A DNA stretch of 64,000 nucleotides, from NCBI GenBank assembly GCA_019119595.1, contig DWWS01000018.1:1-64000 (forward strand), given 5' to 3'. Shown piece by piece: positions 43,287 to 52,898 of this stretch (within the stretch, counting starts at the first letter, position 1; each line of letters starts with the position of its first letter). A program made the position numbers and the translations under genes. Source of the DNA: Candidatus Eisenbergiella merdavium (GTDB lineage: Bacteria; Bacillota; Clostridia; Lachnospirales; Lachnospiraceae). The notes under the pieces were generated by a model. It saw only the letters and a program-made list of their open reading frames with translations, was not told where the DNA came from and searched no databases.

Positions 43287-43393
43287 TTTGTAGCCCTCCT
43301 TGAATTTGGTATGCTTTTCCGCTTTGTGCGGTACACCCGTACCATAGCATTCCGGCGCCCGCCGCGCCACTGACAGTCCCGCTGAATAATAAC

Positions 43394-43434
43394 AGAGAGT
43401 AAGAAGACCGTCTCTCATTTTCTTCTTACTCTCT
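43394..43434 (-). repeat. Perfect 14-bp hairpin between regulator and binding-protein genes
   Basis: AGAGAGTAAGAAGA (43394-43407) is exactly complementary to 43421-43434, with a 13-nt loop: the same arm and loop lengths as the hairpin at 6156-6196. It sits about 34 bp past the regulator stop. A weak TTATT run follows on the minus strand, so it may end the regulator transcript or let part of it through. Confidence 0.7.
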
Positions 43435-43467
43435 CAAATGGTAATATTTTTCGTTATTTCAGGCCTT

Positions 43468-45756
43468 TTACCGGCCTTCCGCCCGTTCCTCTTTTGCCCC
43501 CAGGCTGTCCTTATATACATTCGGCGTCATTCCTGTGGCCTTTTTAAAATTCCTGTAGAAGGTATTGGGAGAGCCGAATCCGGCAAGCTCCGCAATCTGC
43601 TCATTGCTGTAATCAGACTGCTCCAGATAGCGCTTCGCCATTTCCAGTCTGATATGAAGCAGAAGAGAGGCAAAGGTTTCCCCGGTCTGCTCCCTGATAA
43701 ACTGAAACAGATATTTTTCTGATATTCCAAATTCCTGGCTGACCGTAAAGGCAGACAGACCCGCATCCGAAAAATGCGTGTTCAGATAAAGCAGAATGTC
43801 CTCCTTCATCTTTTCATTTTTGCTCCGTTTTCTGCGGACAATATATCCGCAGATCACGTCCGTGCTCTTCCGGAAGCCCTCCGCCATTTCCACGCAGGTC
43901 AGATCAGGTCCGTAAACGGGAAGCCTTCCATCTTTCTCACTGACCTGAAGCTGGAGCAGAACGCAGGAATAAATATTCCGTATCGTATAGAAAACCTGTT
44001 CCTTATTGGATTCAAAATAATAGGGCATTCTTCTGTAAATTCCCGCCATCCTGTCAAGCTCTGCACAAACCGCCTCCTGCTGCCCGCAAATCAGCATGCC
44101 GTACAGCCTTCCGAGAAGCTCCGGCGTAACCGGATTTTCCGCCAGGGCACTGTTGGCCGCCTCATATGTCTCCACCATATTTTCGTTTTCAAATGCATAC
44201 TGCGCCTGAACGATTCCCCGGGCCTGTTCGTAGCAGCGGCTCACATTTTCCGGCTTCATTCCCACCGTACTGATGCCTGTGTGAAACGTGATGCCGTACC
44301 GCGCGGTCATTTCAGCGGACATTTTTTTGAAAATATCAGCCAGCCCCGCCGCGTTCGCCTCCTGGTCCGGAAGGCACTCGATCAAAAACAGCTCGTTCAG
44401 TGCGCCGCTGTGCACACTTCCCCAGATTCTGATATTTGCAGCTCTCAGAAAGCTCTGCATCGACAGGGTGATCTCTTCAAAGCTCTCCTCCGCTCCCGGC
44501 GCCATCTGTACCACGGCCACACAGTAAAACTCCGGCATTCTGCCAAAATAGGCCAAAAAGGCCTCCTGCTCCTGAATGGTGCGGATTCCGCCCACCATAA
44601 GGCTTTCCAGCAAAATAGCCTGATTCTGAAGCTTCAGCTCGCCCAGCTGCCTGTAATAATCTGCCCCCCGTTCTTTCAGCCTTTTTACCCCGTCTGAAAG
44701 CAGCTCATAATCGCTGAACTGCCCTGTTTTGGACGGCCGGACGTCTCCCTGCGGGAAAGTCGCCAGCACCTTCCGGAATCCCTTATAGCGCCCCAGGCTG
44801 TAGCACAGGGTCAGCAGAAGGACTGCCAGCAGACCGCCCCACAGATAAAGGGCGATCAGAACATCAACGGCTTTCATCTGGCCCTTCAGATAGGCCTCCG
44901 GCACACCCGCCACGATTTTCCAGCCCATATCATTGTCCGTGTTGACGATCGTAAAGTACCTTCCATCCTCTCCGACGATGCTTCCATCCGCAAAGCTTCC
45001 CGTATTTTCCGGCACATCTCCGTAGCTGGTCAGCTCTTTCCCCGTATTCAGATCCTCTACGTATAAAAAGCTGCTCTCCGCAATTTCCGGCATGAAGATA
45101 TATTGAACCAGCTCCCTTTGATCCATTACAAAGCACAGAAGATACTGGGGAGAAAATTCCGTCTGCGTTCTATTTCCCAGATAGAGTATCGCATCTCTCA
45201 TCTGATCCTGCTTTCCCGAACAGTAGAACAGCATGGAATCTATTTTCAGAAAATGTGTATTGTTTCCCGCATTTTCAAACAGATATTTCTTAAAGCTATC
45301 CGCTCCACCCTCCGCTTCTGCCAGCTCCACCTGCAGGAAATTGCTGTAATAATTCTTGAAATCAAGGCTGCACTGCCCATTTGAAACAAAGAAATCATTT
45401 TCCCGGAACAAAGCGAACATGTACGGGATATAATCCGCCATATATCCGAACTCCTGAAGCATCTGATTGCTGGCCGTCAGCGCGATCACTTCCCGCCGCG
45501 GCACATCTGACACTCTGCCTGCCAGATCATGAAAATTGCTCTCCTTTATCATGAGCTGTCTGATCAGGTCCATCTTCTCAACAGCTTCGCCAATGCTTTG
45601 AATTCCTGTCTCCGCATACGTCCTGGCTCTTTCCACAATATATTCCTCTATACTGCGCTTTGCCGTTGCGGACACCGCGACGCTGCAGAAAAATACGGCC
45701 AGAAACCCGCAAAAATACTTGAACATATAAGTTAAAACAATTCTGGAAAGCTTCAT
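43468..45756 (-). CDS. AraC-family regulator with membrane sensor part
   Basis: A 762-residue regulator: a membrane span near residues 10-30, a long extracytoplasmic sensor region (about 30-295), a second span (about 298-320), a cytoplasmic linker region, and a C-terminal AraC helix-turn-helix pair (FGISEKYLFQFIREQTGETF and YSNEQIAELAGFGSPNTFYR-type sequence) at about 655-755. This layout is typical of the YesN/Lpl-type regulators that switch on neighbouring sugar operons. I use the second in-frame ATG because GGAGGGGG lies 2 nt before it. It probably activates the binding-protein/permease/glycosidase genes downstream. Confidence 0.88.
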   Translation of the reverse strand: MKLSRIVLTYMFKYFCGFLAVFFCSVAVSATAKRSIEEYIVERARTYAETGIQSIGEAVEKMDLIRQLMIKESNFHDLAGRVSDVPRREVIALTASNQMLQEFGYMADYIPYMFALFRENDFFVSNGQCSLDFKNYYSNFLQVELAEAEGGADSFKKYLFENAGNNTHFLKIDSMLFYCSGKQDQMRDAILYLGNRTQTEFSPQYLLCFVMDQRELVQYIFMPEIAESSFLYVEDLNTGKELTSYGDVPENTGSFADGSIVGEDGRYFTIVNTDNDMGWKIVAGVPEAYLKGQMKAVDVLIALYLWGGLLAVLLLTLCYSLGRYKGFRKVLATFPQGDVRPSKTGQFSDYELLSDGVKRLKERGADYYRQLGELKLQNQAILLESLMVGGIRTIQEQEAFLAYFGRMPEFYCVAVVQMAPGAEESFEEITLSMQSFLRAANIRIWGSVHSGALNELFLIECLPDQEANAAGLADIFKKMSAEMTARYGITFHTGISTVGMKPENVSRCYEQARGIVQAQYAFENENMVETYEAANSALAENPVTPELLGRLYGMLICGQQEAVCAELDRMAGIYRRMPYYFESNKEQVFYTIRNIYSCVLLQLQVSEKDGRLPVYGPDLTCVEMAEGFRKSTDVICGYIVRRKRSKNEKMKEDILLYLNTHFSDAGLSAFTVSQEFGISEKYLFQFIREQTGETFASLLLHIRLEMAKRYLEQSDYSNEQIAELAGFGSPNTFYRNFKKATGMTPNVYKDSLGAKEERAEGR

Positions 45757-45879
45757 TTCCCCCTCCATACGAAGCGTAATAAAGGAACAGTCCTCCTGTC
45801 AAAGAGGGCCGCACTCCCTTTCCCATGAAAAGTGTGCAGCCCCGCAGTTCAGTATTATCCCGGCCCGAGCCGTTTTACA

Positions 45880-47637
45880 TTATTCCCTGCTTTCCTCAAC
45901 AACCTTCTCGATAAAGGCAGCCAGCTCCTGGCTTCCCAGGTCGCCGTCGTCCCGGCTTCTGACGGAAACCGTTCCGGTCTCCTCCTCCTTCTGTCCCACG
46001 ATGAGCATGTAGGGAACCTTCTCCATCTGGGCGCTGCGGATCTTGTAGCCGATCTTTTCATCCCGCTGATCCATCTCGCAGCGGATGCCTGCACCTTTAA
46101 GCTTCTTCAGAATCTCCTCGCCGAAGCCGAAGAATTTTTCGGAGATGGGCAGAACCTTCACCTGCACCGGAGCCAGCCATACCGGGAATTTGCCCGCATA
46201 ATGCTCGATCAGGATACCGATGAAGCGCTCGATGGAGCCGTAAACAACGCGGTGGATCATGATCGGGCGGTGCTTTTCGCCGTCCGCTCCCATGTATTCC
46301 GCCTCAAAGCGCTGCGGAAGCTGGAAGTCAAGCTGGATGGTTCCGCACTGCCAGGTTCTTCCCAAGGAATCCGTCAGATGGAAGTCGATCTTGGGGCCGT
46401 AGAACGCGCCGTCGCCCTCATTGACCACATAATCCCTTTCCGTCTCATCCAGGGCCGCGCGCAGCGCGTCCGTCGCAAGCTCCCAGTCCTCGTCGCTTCC
46501 CATGCTGTCCTCAGGTCTGGTGGAAAGCTCCACATGATAGGAAAATCCAAAACGGCTGTACACCTCGTCGATCAGCCGCATTACGCCCTTGATCTCATCC
46601 GTGATCTGCTCTCTGGTCATGAAGATATGAGCATCGTCCTGCGTGAAGCAGCGCACGCGCATCAGGCCGTGAAGCTGGCCGGATTTTTCATGACGGTGCA
46701 CCAGTCCCAGCTCGCCAATACGCAGCGGCAGGTCGCGGTAGGAACGGGGCTGGGACTTGTAGACCAGCATGCCGCCCGGGCAGTTCATGGGCTTCACCGC
46801 ATAATCCTCATCGTCGATCACTGTGGTATACATATTATCTCTGTAATGATCCCAGTGTCCGGAGGTCTCCCAGAGCTTCCGGTTCAGGATGATGGGAGTG
46901 GAGATCTCCTGATATCCCTCTCTCTCATGCAGCCTTCTCCAGTAGTCGATCAGCGTATTTTTCAGCACCATTCCCTTTGGAAGGAAGAACGGGAAACCGG
47001 GGCCCTCCTCCATCATCGTAAAGATGCCAAGCTCCTTTCCGAGCTTGCGGTGGTCGCGCTTCTTCGCCTCCTCGATCCTGTCCAGATATTCCTTCAGCTG
47101 CTCCTTATCCGGGAAGGAGGTTCCGTAGATCCTGGTGAGCATCTTGTTCTGCTCGCTGCCTCTCCAGTAGGCTCCCGCCAGGCTGGTAAGCTTGACGGCC
47201 TTCACATATTTGGTATTGTCCAGATGCGGGCCTGCGCACAGATCCACGAATTCTCCCTGACGATAGAAGCTGATCACCGCGTCCTCCGGCAGATCCTCGA
47301 TCAGCTCCACCTTGTAGTCCTCGTTTCTCTCCTTCATGAAGGCGATGGCCTCATCTCTGGAAAGCGTGAAGCGCTCCAGCGGCAGACGCTCCTTCACGAT
47401 CTTCTTCATTTCCTTTTCGATCGCGGCAAAATCATCGCTGGAAATGGGCTCCTTAAAATCAAAATCATAGTAGAAGCCGTCCTCGATGGCCGGGCCGATG
47501 GCCAGCTTCGTATCCGGATACAGGCGCTTTACGGCCTGTGCCAGAATATGTGAGGTGGTATGACGGAAGGTCCTCGCTCCGTCCTTCTCGGCAAATTCCT
47601 GTTCTCCTCTGCTTCCGTCTTTCAGAATCACATCCAT
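45880..47637 (-). CDS. thrS: Threonyl-tRNA synthetase, short form without TGS domain
   Basis: A class II synthetase of 585 residues. The editing-domain HxxxH (RHTTSHILAQAVKRLYP) begins by about residue 25, so the usual N-terminal TGS domain of about 60 residues is absent. The editing Cys/His pair is in LCAGPHLDNTKY. The catalytic core has NCPGGMLVYK, RHEKSGQLHGLMRVRCFTQD (motif 2 region) and HRVVYGSIERFIGILIEHY (motif 3), then an anticodon-binding domain. The start could be ATG 47637 or ATG 47646, both near GGAAAGGAG. It is controlled by a Thr T-box. Confidence 0.95.
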   Translation of the reverse strand: MDVILKDGSRGEQEFAEKDGARTFRHTTSHILAQAVKRLYPDTKLAIGPAIEDGFYYDFDFKEPISSDDFAAIEKEMKKIVKERLPLERFTLSRDEAIAFMKERNEDYKVELIEDLPEDAVISFYRQGEFVDLCAGPHLDNTKYVKAVKLTSLAGAYWRGSEQNKMLTRIYGTSFPDKEQLKEYLDRIEEAKKRDHRKLGKELGIFTMMEEGPGFPFFLPKGMVLKNTLIDYWRRLHEREGYQEISTPIILNRKLWETSGHWDHYRDNMYTTVIDDEDYAVKPMNCPGGMLVYKSQPRSYRDLPLRIGELGLVHRHEKSGQLHGLMRVRCFTQDDAHIFMTREQITDEIKGVMRLIDEVYSRFGFSYHVELSTRPEDSMGSDEDWELATDALRAALDETERDYVVNEGDGAFYGPKIDFHLTDSLGRTWQCGTIQLDFQLPQRFEAEYMGADGEKHRPIMIHRVVYGSIERFIGILIEHYAGKFPVWLAPVQVKVLPISEKFFGFGEEILKKLKGAGIRCEMDQRDEKIGYKIRSAQMEKVPYMLIVGQKEEETGTVSVRSRDDGDLGSQELAAFIEKVVEESRE

Positions 47638-47639
47638 GT

Positions 47640-47853
47640 TTCGCATTCTCCTTTCCAATAAATTGACTTACATGCGCGAAAGCCGTCTGCTGCGCAGCCG
47701 CCTGACAACGCTTTCATCTAAAATAGTGTGCGCTGCGCACACACGCGCCGAGCGCGGTTGCCGTCAGGCAACAATCCACCTTTCGCGCGAGTGCGCATCC
47801 ACAGCGGAGCGTTTTTGTACGATAGGAAAGGGACTTTCCTATCGTACAAAAAA
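47640..47853. repeat. Palindrome cluster inserted between the thrS T-box terminator and thrS
   Basis: A perfect 19-bp stem (47812-47830 with 47834-47852, loop GGA) uses the complement of the T-box terminator's own T-run as part of one arm. Beyond it come GTTGCC-GTCA-GGCAAC (about 47756-47771), GTGTGCGC/GCGCACAC (about 47727), GCTGCGCAGC, and an outer pair GCGCGAAAG (47674-47682) / CTTTCGCGC (47780-47788). The block adds about 200 nt to the thrS leader. No protein is encoded. Confidence 0.8.
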
Positions 47854-48144
47854 CACCCTCAGAAAAGCGGTCTCCCGCTTCTCTAAGGGTGCAGTCATCA
47901 GCTCATGTGCCTGACGCACGGTTCCACCTTAATTTTTCACTTCAGATTCTTCCAAATCCTCATCCTTAACGCGGATTCACGTCTGTGATTCCGGAATGGC
48001 CGTACAGTGATCCCGTCCTTCTCCATCTCACAGCAGCTCCGGAGTGGTCTTCCCCATACCCGGCATAAAGGGGCTTCCAGCAAACGTCCCTCTCTCTGGT
48101 CTATGCCCGCGGCAGGCTACTCTTTCCTTCATTGCCTTTGCGTT
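47847..48144 (-). ncRNA. T-box riboswitch, Thr specifier, upstream of thrS
   Basis: On the minus strand: AGAGAG-containing Stem I, specifier region GAAG-ACC-ACTCCGGAGC with the Thr codon ACC at 48046-48048, T-box core AAGGTGGAACCGTGC (47916-47930), and a terminator CACCCTTAGAGAAGCGG/CCGCTTTTCTGAGGGTG followed by six Ts (47847-47891). Uncharged tRNA-Thr should prevent termination. The specifier loop matches that of the ileS leader except for the codon and one further base. Confidence 0.93.
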
Positions 48145-48150
48145 ATCAGT

Positions 48151-48179
48151 ATACTAGCATCCGAAGAATGGAAAGTCAA
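48151..48179 (-). promoter_or_regulatory. Promoter of the thrS leader
   Basis: TTGACT (48174-48179), 17 bp, TAGTAT (48151-48156) with a TGC extended -10, minus strand. Start of transcription near 48144. TATACT a few bases on is an alternative -10. Confidence 0.7.
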
Positions 48180-48226
48180 CACTTTTTTGGGGATGGCAGC
48201 AATGCAGGTATCCAGTATTATGTCTC

Positions 48227-48502
48227 TCATGCCAGCTCGTCCGGCTCTGTCAGCGCCTGTTCGTATCTGTCCAGAATGATGTTCTGGATGCTTTCTCTCG
48301 TGGCCTGATTGATCGGATGAGCGATGTCCCGGTATTCGCCATCGGTGGCCTTTTTGCTGGGCATCGCAATGAAAAGCCCTTTCTCGCCTTCAATTACTTT
48401 AATGTCATGTACAACAAACTCGTCGTCTATCGTGATAGAAACGATGGCTTTCATCTTTCCTTCCTTGGTGATTTTACGCACACGTACATCTGTAATCTTC
48501 AT
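48227..48502 (-). CDS. spoVG: SpoVG, RNA-binding septation/sporulation regulator
   Basis: A 91-residue SpoVG, a site-specific nucleic-acid-binding regulator of septation, sporulation and other processes in Firmicutes. The sequence [20 protein letters not shown] and [20 protein letters not shown] is highly typical. It starts 20 bp after the glgD stop with AAGGGGG upstream and is probably co-transcribed with glgC-glgD, an unusual partner worth noting. Confidence 0.96.
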   Translation of the reverse strand: MKITDVRVRKITKEGKMKAIVSITIDDEFVVHDIKVIEGEKGLFIAMPSKKATDGEYRDIAHPINQATRESIQNIILDRYEQALTEPDELA

Positions 48503-48522
48503 GTGAGTTCCCCCTTTTATCT

Positions 48523-49641
48523 TTAGATGACATACCTTTCATTCTTTTCAACCACAATCTTGATTCCATCTTCACCCTTATAATAGGTATTGGCCCGGAT
48601 CGTATCCCGGCTCTCTACGATGCAGTTTTCGATATGTGTGTTGTCGCCGATATATACGTCATTTAAGATAATGGAATTCTTGATGTAGCAGTTATTCCCG
48701 ATAAAGGATTTTTTGAAAATAACCGAATCCTCCACCGTTCCGTTGACGATACAGCCGCTTGAGATCAGGCTGTTCGAGACCCTGACGCCCACATTGTACT
48801 TCGCGGGCGGAAGATCGTCCACCTTGGAGTAGATGTCCGGATACTGGTGGAAGAAGTAATTCCGGATCTCAGGCTTCAGGAAATCCATATTGGTGGCAAA
48901 ATAGTCCTCAACGGAGGCGATGTTGCGCCAGTAGTCCCTGATTTTGTAGCCGTAGATCCTCTTCTGGTTCTTGTAGCGGATCAGGATGTCCTTGACGAAA
49001 TCGTATCTGTCCTCCATCGCGCAGCGCTCGATCATTTCGATCAGCAGCCTTCTGCGGATCACATAGATGCCGCAGGAGATCGTGCTGGACTTTGCAACAA
49101 TGGGCTTTTCCTCAAACTCCTCGATCCTGCTGTCCTCATTCATTTTAATGGTGCCGTAGCGTTCCAGATTGGTGCCGGCCGGCATTTCCTTACAGACGAG
49201 GGTGATATCCGCTTTCTTTTCAATGTGGTACTCCAGGACCTTATTATAGTCCAGCTTGTACACGCAGTCGCCGGATGCGATGACCACATAGGGCTCATGG
49301 CTGCTCTTTAAGAAGGAAAGGTTCTGATACATGGCGTCCGCCGTTCCTCTGTACCAGAAGCTGTTGTCCGCCGTCACAGTAGGGGTGAAGATGAACAGGC
49401 CTCCCTGCTTGCGCCCGAAATCCCACCACTTGGAGGAATTCAGGTGCTCGTTCAGGCTTCTGGCGTTGTACTGGGTAAACACGCCTACCTTCTGAATATG
49501 AGAGTTGGTCATATTGCTGAGGGCGAAATCGATGCTCCTGTAGCTGCCGGCGATCGGCATGGCTCCGATAGCCCTTTTCCGGGAAAGCTCCTTCATTCTG
49601 TGATTGTTGCCGCCGGCCAAAATAATTCCTATCGCTCTCAC
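48523..49641 (-). CDS. glgD: Glucose-1-phosphate adenylyltransferase subunit GlgD
   Basis: A 372-residue paralogue of GlgC: nucleotidyltransferase N-terminal half ([17 protein letters not shown], lacking the usual GGxGxRL loop) and a left-handed beta-helix C-terminal half ([20 protein letters not shown]). In Bacillus-type systems GlgD is a poorly active partner that modulates GlgC. The start is GTG at 49639-49641, overlapping the glgC stop (GTGA), with GAGGAAAA upstream. Confidence 0.95.
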   Translation of the reverse strand: MRAIGIILAGGNNHRMKELSRKRAIGAMPIAGSYRSIDFALSNMTNSHIQKVGVFTQYNARSLNEHLNSSKWWDFGRKQGGLFIFTPTVTADNSFWYRGTADAMYQNLSFLKSSHEPYVVIASGDCVYKLDYNKVLEYHIEKKADITLVCKEMPAGTNLERYGTIKMNEDSRIEEFEEKPIVAKSSTISCGIYVIRRRLLIEMIERCAMEDRYDFVKDILIRYKNQKRIYGYKIRDYWRNIASVEDYFATNMDFLKPEIRNYFFHQYPDIYSKVDDLPPAKYNVGVRVSNSLISSGCIVNGTVEDSVIFKKSFIGNNCYIKNSIILNDVYIGDNTHIENCIVESRDTIRANTYYKGEDGIKIVVEKNERYVI

Positions 49642-50912
49642 TTTTCCTCACCTGCCTTAATGATAGATTTGCCGCTTGCAAGAACGCCCTCCGGATAGTC
49701 CGCGCTCTCGGTCACACCGAAGATGACCGTGTTCTTTCCGACGGAAACATTCTTCGGGATCACGCTCTTTTCTCCGACCGTTGCGATCCCGCTGTTGTAG
49801 ATGTGGGGAGCCACATCGTTTTCAGCCTCTTCGCCGATTCCCATTTTCACGCCGTCTCCGACGCTGACGTTCTCCGCCACGATGGCCTTATTCAGCTCGC
49901 AGTCCTCTCCGATCACCGTGTTGTTCATAATGATGGAGTCCCGGATGACGGTTCCCTTTCCCACGACCACGCCGCAGCCGATCACGGAATTATAGATCTG
50001 TCCGGAAATTTCGCTGCCCTCTCCCACGATGCTCCGCTCGTTCAGTCCTTCAGGAGCGACGTACTGAGGAGGAAGGATCTCGCTCTTTGTGTAGATCTTC
50101 CAGTATTCCTCATACAGATTGAACTCCGGCACGATATCGATCAGCTCCATATTGGCTTCCCAGTAGGAATTGAGGGTTCCCACATCCTTCCAGTAGCCGT
50201 TAAATTCATACGCATACATCGGTGCGCCATTCTCATGGCAGTAGGGGATGACATGTTTTCCGAAATCCAGGTTGGGCTGTTCAGACCTGGCGATCAGAGC
50301 TTCCTTCAGCGTCTTCCAGTTAAATATGTAGATACCCATGGACGCCAGATTGCTTCTCGGATTCGCCGGCTTCTCCTCAAAGTCCGTAATTTTGCCGTTT
50401 TCATCCGTGATCATGATGCCGAACCGCTTCGCTTCCTCCATCGGCACGGGCATGACCGCGATCGTGCACTCCGCACCACGCTGCTTATGATAATCCAGCA
50501 TCACCTCGTAGTCCATCTTGTAAATGTGATCTCCGGAGAGGATCAGCACATAATCCGGATTGAAGCTCTCCATATAATCAATATTCTGGTAGATCGCATT
50601 CGCCGTTCCGGTGTACCACTCACTGTTCTCGCTTCTCTCATAGGGAGGAAGAACGGTGACGCCGCCAATATTCCGGTCCAGATCCCACGGAATGCCGATT
50701 CCAATATGCGTATTCAGCCTCAGCGGCTGATACTGGGTGAGCACCCCGACCGTATCCACACCGGAGTTGATACAGTTGCTCAGCGGAAAATCAATGATCC
50801 GGTACTTTCCGCCGAAGGATACCGCCGGCTTCGCAACCTTTGAGGTCAGGACGCCCAGCCTGCTTCCCTGACCGCCAGCCAGCAGCATAGCAATCATTTC
50901 TTTCTTAACCAT
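49638..50912 (-). CDS. glgC: Glucose-1-phosphate adenylyltransferase GlgC
   Basis: A 424-residue ADP-glucose pyrophosphorylase, the committed step of glycogen synthesis from glucose-1-phosphate and ATP. The intact loop [40 protein letters not shown], and [20 protein letters not shown] are present, followed by a beta-helix domain. It is the first gene of glgC-glgD-spoVG, with a sigma-A promoter upstream. GlgP at 8.6 kb breaks the product down. Confidence 0.97.
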   Translation of the reverse strand: MVKKEMIAMLLAGGQGSRLGVLTSKVAKPAVSFGGKYRIIDFPLSNCINSGVDTVGVLTQYQPLRLNTHIGIGIPWDLDRNIGGVTVLPPYERSENSEWYTGTANAIYQNIDYMESFNPDYVLILSGDHIYKMDYEVMLDYHKQRGAECTIAVMPVPMEEAKRFGIMITDENGKITDFEEKPANPRSNLASMGIYIFNWKTLKEALIARSEQPNLDFGKHVIPYCHENGAPMYAYEFNGYWKDVGTLNSYWEANMELIDIVPEFNLYEEYWKIYTKSEILPPQYVAPEGLNERSIVGEGSEISGQIYNSVIGCGVVVGKGTVIRDSIIMNNTVIGEDCELNKAIVAENVSVGDGVKMGIGEEAENDVAPHIYNSGIATVGEKSVIPKNVSVGKNTVIFGVTESADYPEGVLASGKSIIKAGEEK

Positions 50913-50972
50913 GTCATCACCTCATGTTCCTGCATCACGTATTGCATAGATTTACGTATATTACGTAAGAAG

Positions 50973-51001
50973 ATTATAACACACGCTTGTACAAAAGTGA
51001 A
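50973..51001 (-). promoter_or_regulatory. Promoter of glgC-glgD-spoVG
   Basis: TTCACT (50996-51001), 17 bp, TATAAT (50973-50978), minus strand, 61 bp before glgC. The leader contains a TACGTA-rich stretch (50945-50970). The rest of the 351-bp gap to murC (51002-51202) is very AT-rich with no credible gene. Confidence 0.75.
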
Positions 51002-51202
51002 TAATTATTTACAGTTTCTTTCTGTTAAAAGGGCACAAATTTAGTAGATATTTTACATATTTCTTTCCTCCCCAAAACTTATGTTGTGTGTTTTTAATAG
51101 TTTCTCTCCCTTTTTGCCTCCTGCTTTTTCTTCTATTTTCAACAAAATCACTCTTTTTATGCATGAATTTGCTCTTCCCGCTGTTCAATTTCCATTTGCC
51201 TA

Positions 51203-51231
51203 TTGGTTTTTTCTTCAGCAATGCGTATAAT
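51203..51231 (+). promoter_or_regulatory. Promoter of murC
   Basis: TTGGTT (51203-51208), 17 bp, TATAAT (51226-51231), 33 bp before the murC ATG, which has AAGGAAGG upstream. Confidence 0.72.
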
Positions 51232-51263
51232 ACATATCAGAATCAGAAAGGAAGGTCACCTTT

Positions 51264-52664
51264 ATGTCTCATATACAGGATATCTATCAGGTGGATTTTG
51301 ATCATCCGGTCCATGTGTACTTCATCGGCATCGGCGGGATCAGCATGAGCGGGCTGGCGGAAATCCTTCTTTCCGAAGGCTTTACCGTTTCCGGCTCGGA
51401 CTGGAGCCGCTCCCCGCTGACCGAGCGTCTGGAGCGTCAGGGCGCTGTCGTCCATTACGGCAGACCGCAGAAGGCGGAAAATATCGAAGCGGACGTGGAG
51501 CTGGTCGTCTACACCGCCGCAGTCCATGAGGACAATCCGGAATATCAGGAAACCATGCGCCGGAATCTTCCCAGCCTCACCCGGGCGCAGCTTCTCGGAC
51601 AGATGATGAAAAACTACCGGCTGCCCGTCGCGGTCAGCGGAACGCACGGGAAGACCACCACCACCTCCATGATCGCCGAGATCCTGCTGGCGGCCGATAC
51701 GGATCCCACCATTTCCGTGGGCGGCGTCCTGAAGGACATCGGCGGCAACATCCGCGTGGGCGGGTCGGAGCTTTTTGTCACGGAGGCCTGTGAATATACC
51801 AACAGCTTTTTGAGCTTCTTCCCGAGGGTCGGAATCATCCTTAATATAGAAGAGGACCATATGGACTTTTTTAAGGATCTCGCCGATATCCGCTCCTCCT
51901 TCCGCCGCTTTGCGCAGCTCATCCCTGAGGACGGACTTCTTATTATAAACGGAGCCATCCCGCAGCTTTCCGAGATCACGGACGGACTGTGCTGCCGCGT
52001 CGTCACCTTCGGAAGCTCGCCGGAAAACGATTATGTCTTCACGGACACCGCTCACGACGGGGAGGCTCATGCTGCCTTTACCCTGCATTTTCATGGGGAA
52101 ACGCTCCCCGTCCGCCTTGGTGTTCCGGGAGAGCACAACATCGCCAACGCCGCCGCGGCTCTGGCCCTTGCCGATCATCTGGAGCTTGACATGAAGCTGG
52201 CGGCGGAAAGCCTCCACGGCTTTTCCGGGACCGACCGCCGCTTTGAATACAAGGGAAGCTTAAGCGGCGTCACCATCATCGACGATTACGCCCATCATCC
52301 CACGGAGATCGAGGCGACCCTGAGAGCGGCGGCCAATTACCCGCACAAAACCCTCTGGTGCGTATTCCAGCCTCACACCTATACCCGCACGAAGGCATTC
52401 TTCCATGAGTTTGCCCGCGCCCTTTCCCTTGCCGACAGGGTGATCCTTGCGGATATCTATGCCGCAAGGGAGACCGACACGCTGGGGATCAGCTCCGCAG
52501 ATTTGAAGCAGGAAATCGAGCATTTGGGTACGGAATGCCATTATTTCCCTTCCTTTGAGGAAATTGAAAAATTTGTTCTGGAAAATTGTATCCCCGGCGA
52601 CCTGTTGATAACTATGGGTGCTGGAAACGTTGTAAACATTGGAGAAGATCTTCTCGGGCAATAG
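51264..52664 (+). CDS. murC: UDP-N-acetylmuramate--L-alanine ligase
   Basis: A 466-residue Mur ligase that adds L-Ala to UDP-MurNAc at the start of the peptidoglycan peptide. The N-terminal Rossmann part (HVYFIGIGGISMSGLAEILL), ATP loop GTHGKTTTT (126-134), LNIEEDHMDFF, GVPGEHNIANAAAALALA and YAHHPTEIEATL are all standard. It ends in TAG immediately before a DnaA-box-like cluster. It is followed co-directionally by dnaD, dnaC and prs. Confidence 0.97.
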   Translation: MSHIQDIYQVDFDHPVHVYFIGIGGISMSGLAEILLSEGFTVSGSDWSRSPLTERLERQGAVVHYGRPQKAENIEADVELVVYTAAVHEDNPEYQETMRRNLPSLTRAQLLGQMMKNYRLPVAVSGTHGKTTTTSMIAEILLAADTDPTISVGGVLKDIGGNIRVGGSELFVTEACEYTNSFLSFFPRVGIILNIEEDHMDFFKDLADIRSSFRRFAQLIPEDGLLIINGAIPQLSEITDGLCCRVVTFGSSPENDYVFTDTAHDGEAHAAFTLHFHGETLPVRLGVPGEHNIANAAAALALADHLELDMKLAAESLHGFSGTDRRFEYKGSLSGVTIIDDYAHHPTEIEATLRAAANYPHKTLWCVFQPHTYTRTKAFFHEFARALSLADRVILADIYAARETDTLGISSADLKQEIEHLGTECHYFPSFEEIEKFVLENCIPGDLLITMGAGNVVNIGEDLLGQ

Positions 52665-52770
52665 TTATCCACAATATCCACATTTTTCATGTGTATGAAA
52701 GGTGTGGATATTTTCATCCCCATTTTACCGGGATCTCCTGTCTGCATCCACATTTTCCACACTATCCACA
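52665..52770. promoter_or_regulatory. Cluster of six DnaA-box-like 9-mers upstream of dnaD
   Basis: TTATCCACA (52665-52673, consensus) directly abuts ATATCCACA (52674-52682). ATATCCACA occurs inverted at 52703-52711. GCATCCACA, TTTTCCACA and CTATCCACA then abut one another at 52744-52770. The 9-bp phasing of five of the six sites is striking. It sits between murC and the primosome genes dnaD and dnaC, so DnaA may control or be titrated by this locus. No long AT-rich unwinding region is adjacent, which argues against a main origin. Confidence 0.7.
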
Positions 52771-52837
52771 ATTTTCCGGACAGCCCGCAGCAGCGGGGTT
52801 TTTCAGCAAAATGACGGTTCCTTTTTCCGAGGTCGTA

Positions 52838-52846
52838 TGATATAAT
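52838..52846 (+). promoter_or_regulatory. Extended -10 promoter of dnaD
   Basis: TG-A-TATAAT (52838-52846) with only a weak -35 (TTCCTT at 52818-52823). It lies about 70 bp downstream of the DnaA-box cluster and 53 bp before dnaD. Confidence 0.6.
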
Positions 52847-52898
52847 GCACTTGCTTAAAATATGAGAACAACATACATACCGGAAAACAGGTGAGATT

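Noticed and set aside
51009-51221. Lys/Arg-rich 70-codon frame upstream of murC
   Set aside because: It comes from AT-rich promoter DNA, has no good ribosome site and overlaps the murC promoter.
52665-52770. Main chromosomal origin at the DnaA-box cluster
   Set aside because: dnaA, dnaN, recF and a long AT-rich unwinding region are all absent; a regulatory or titration role is simpler.
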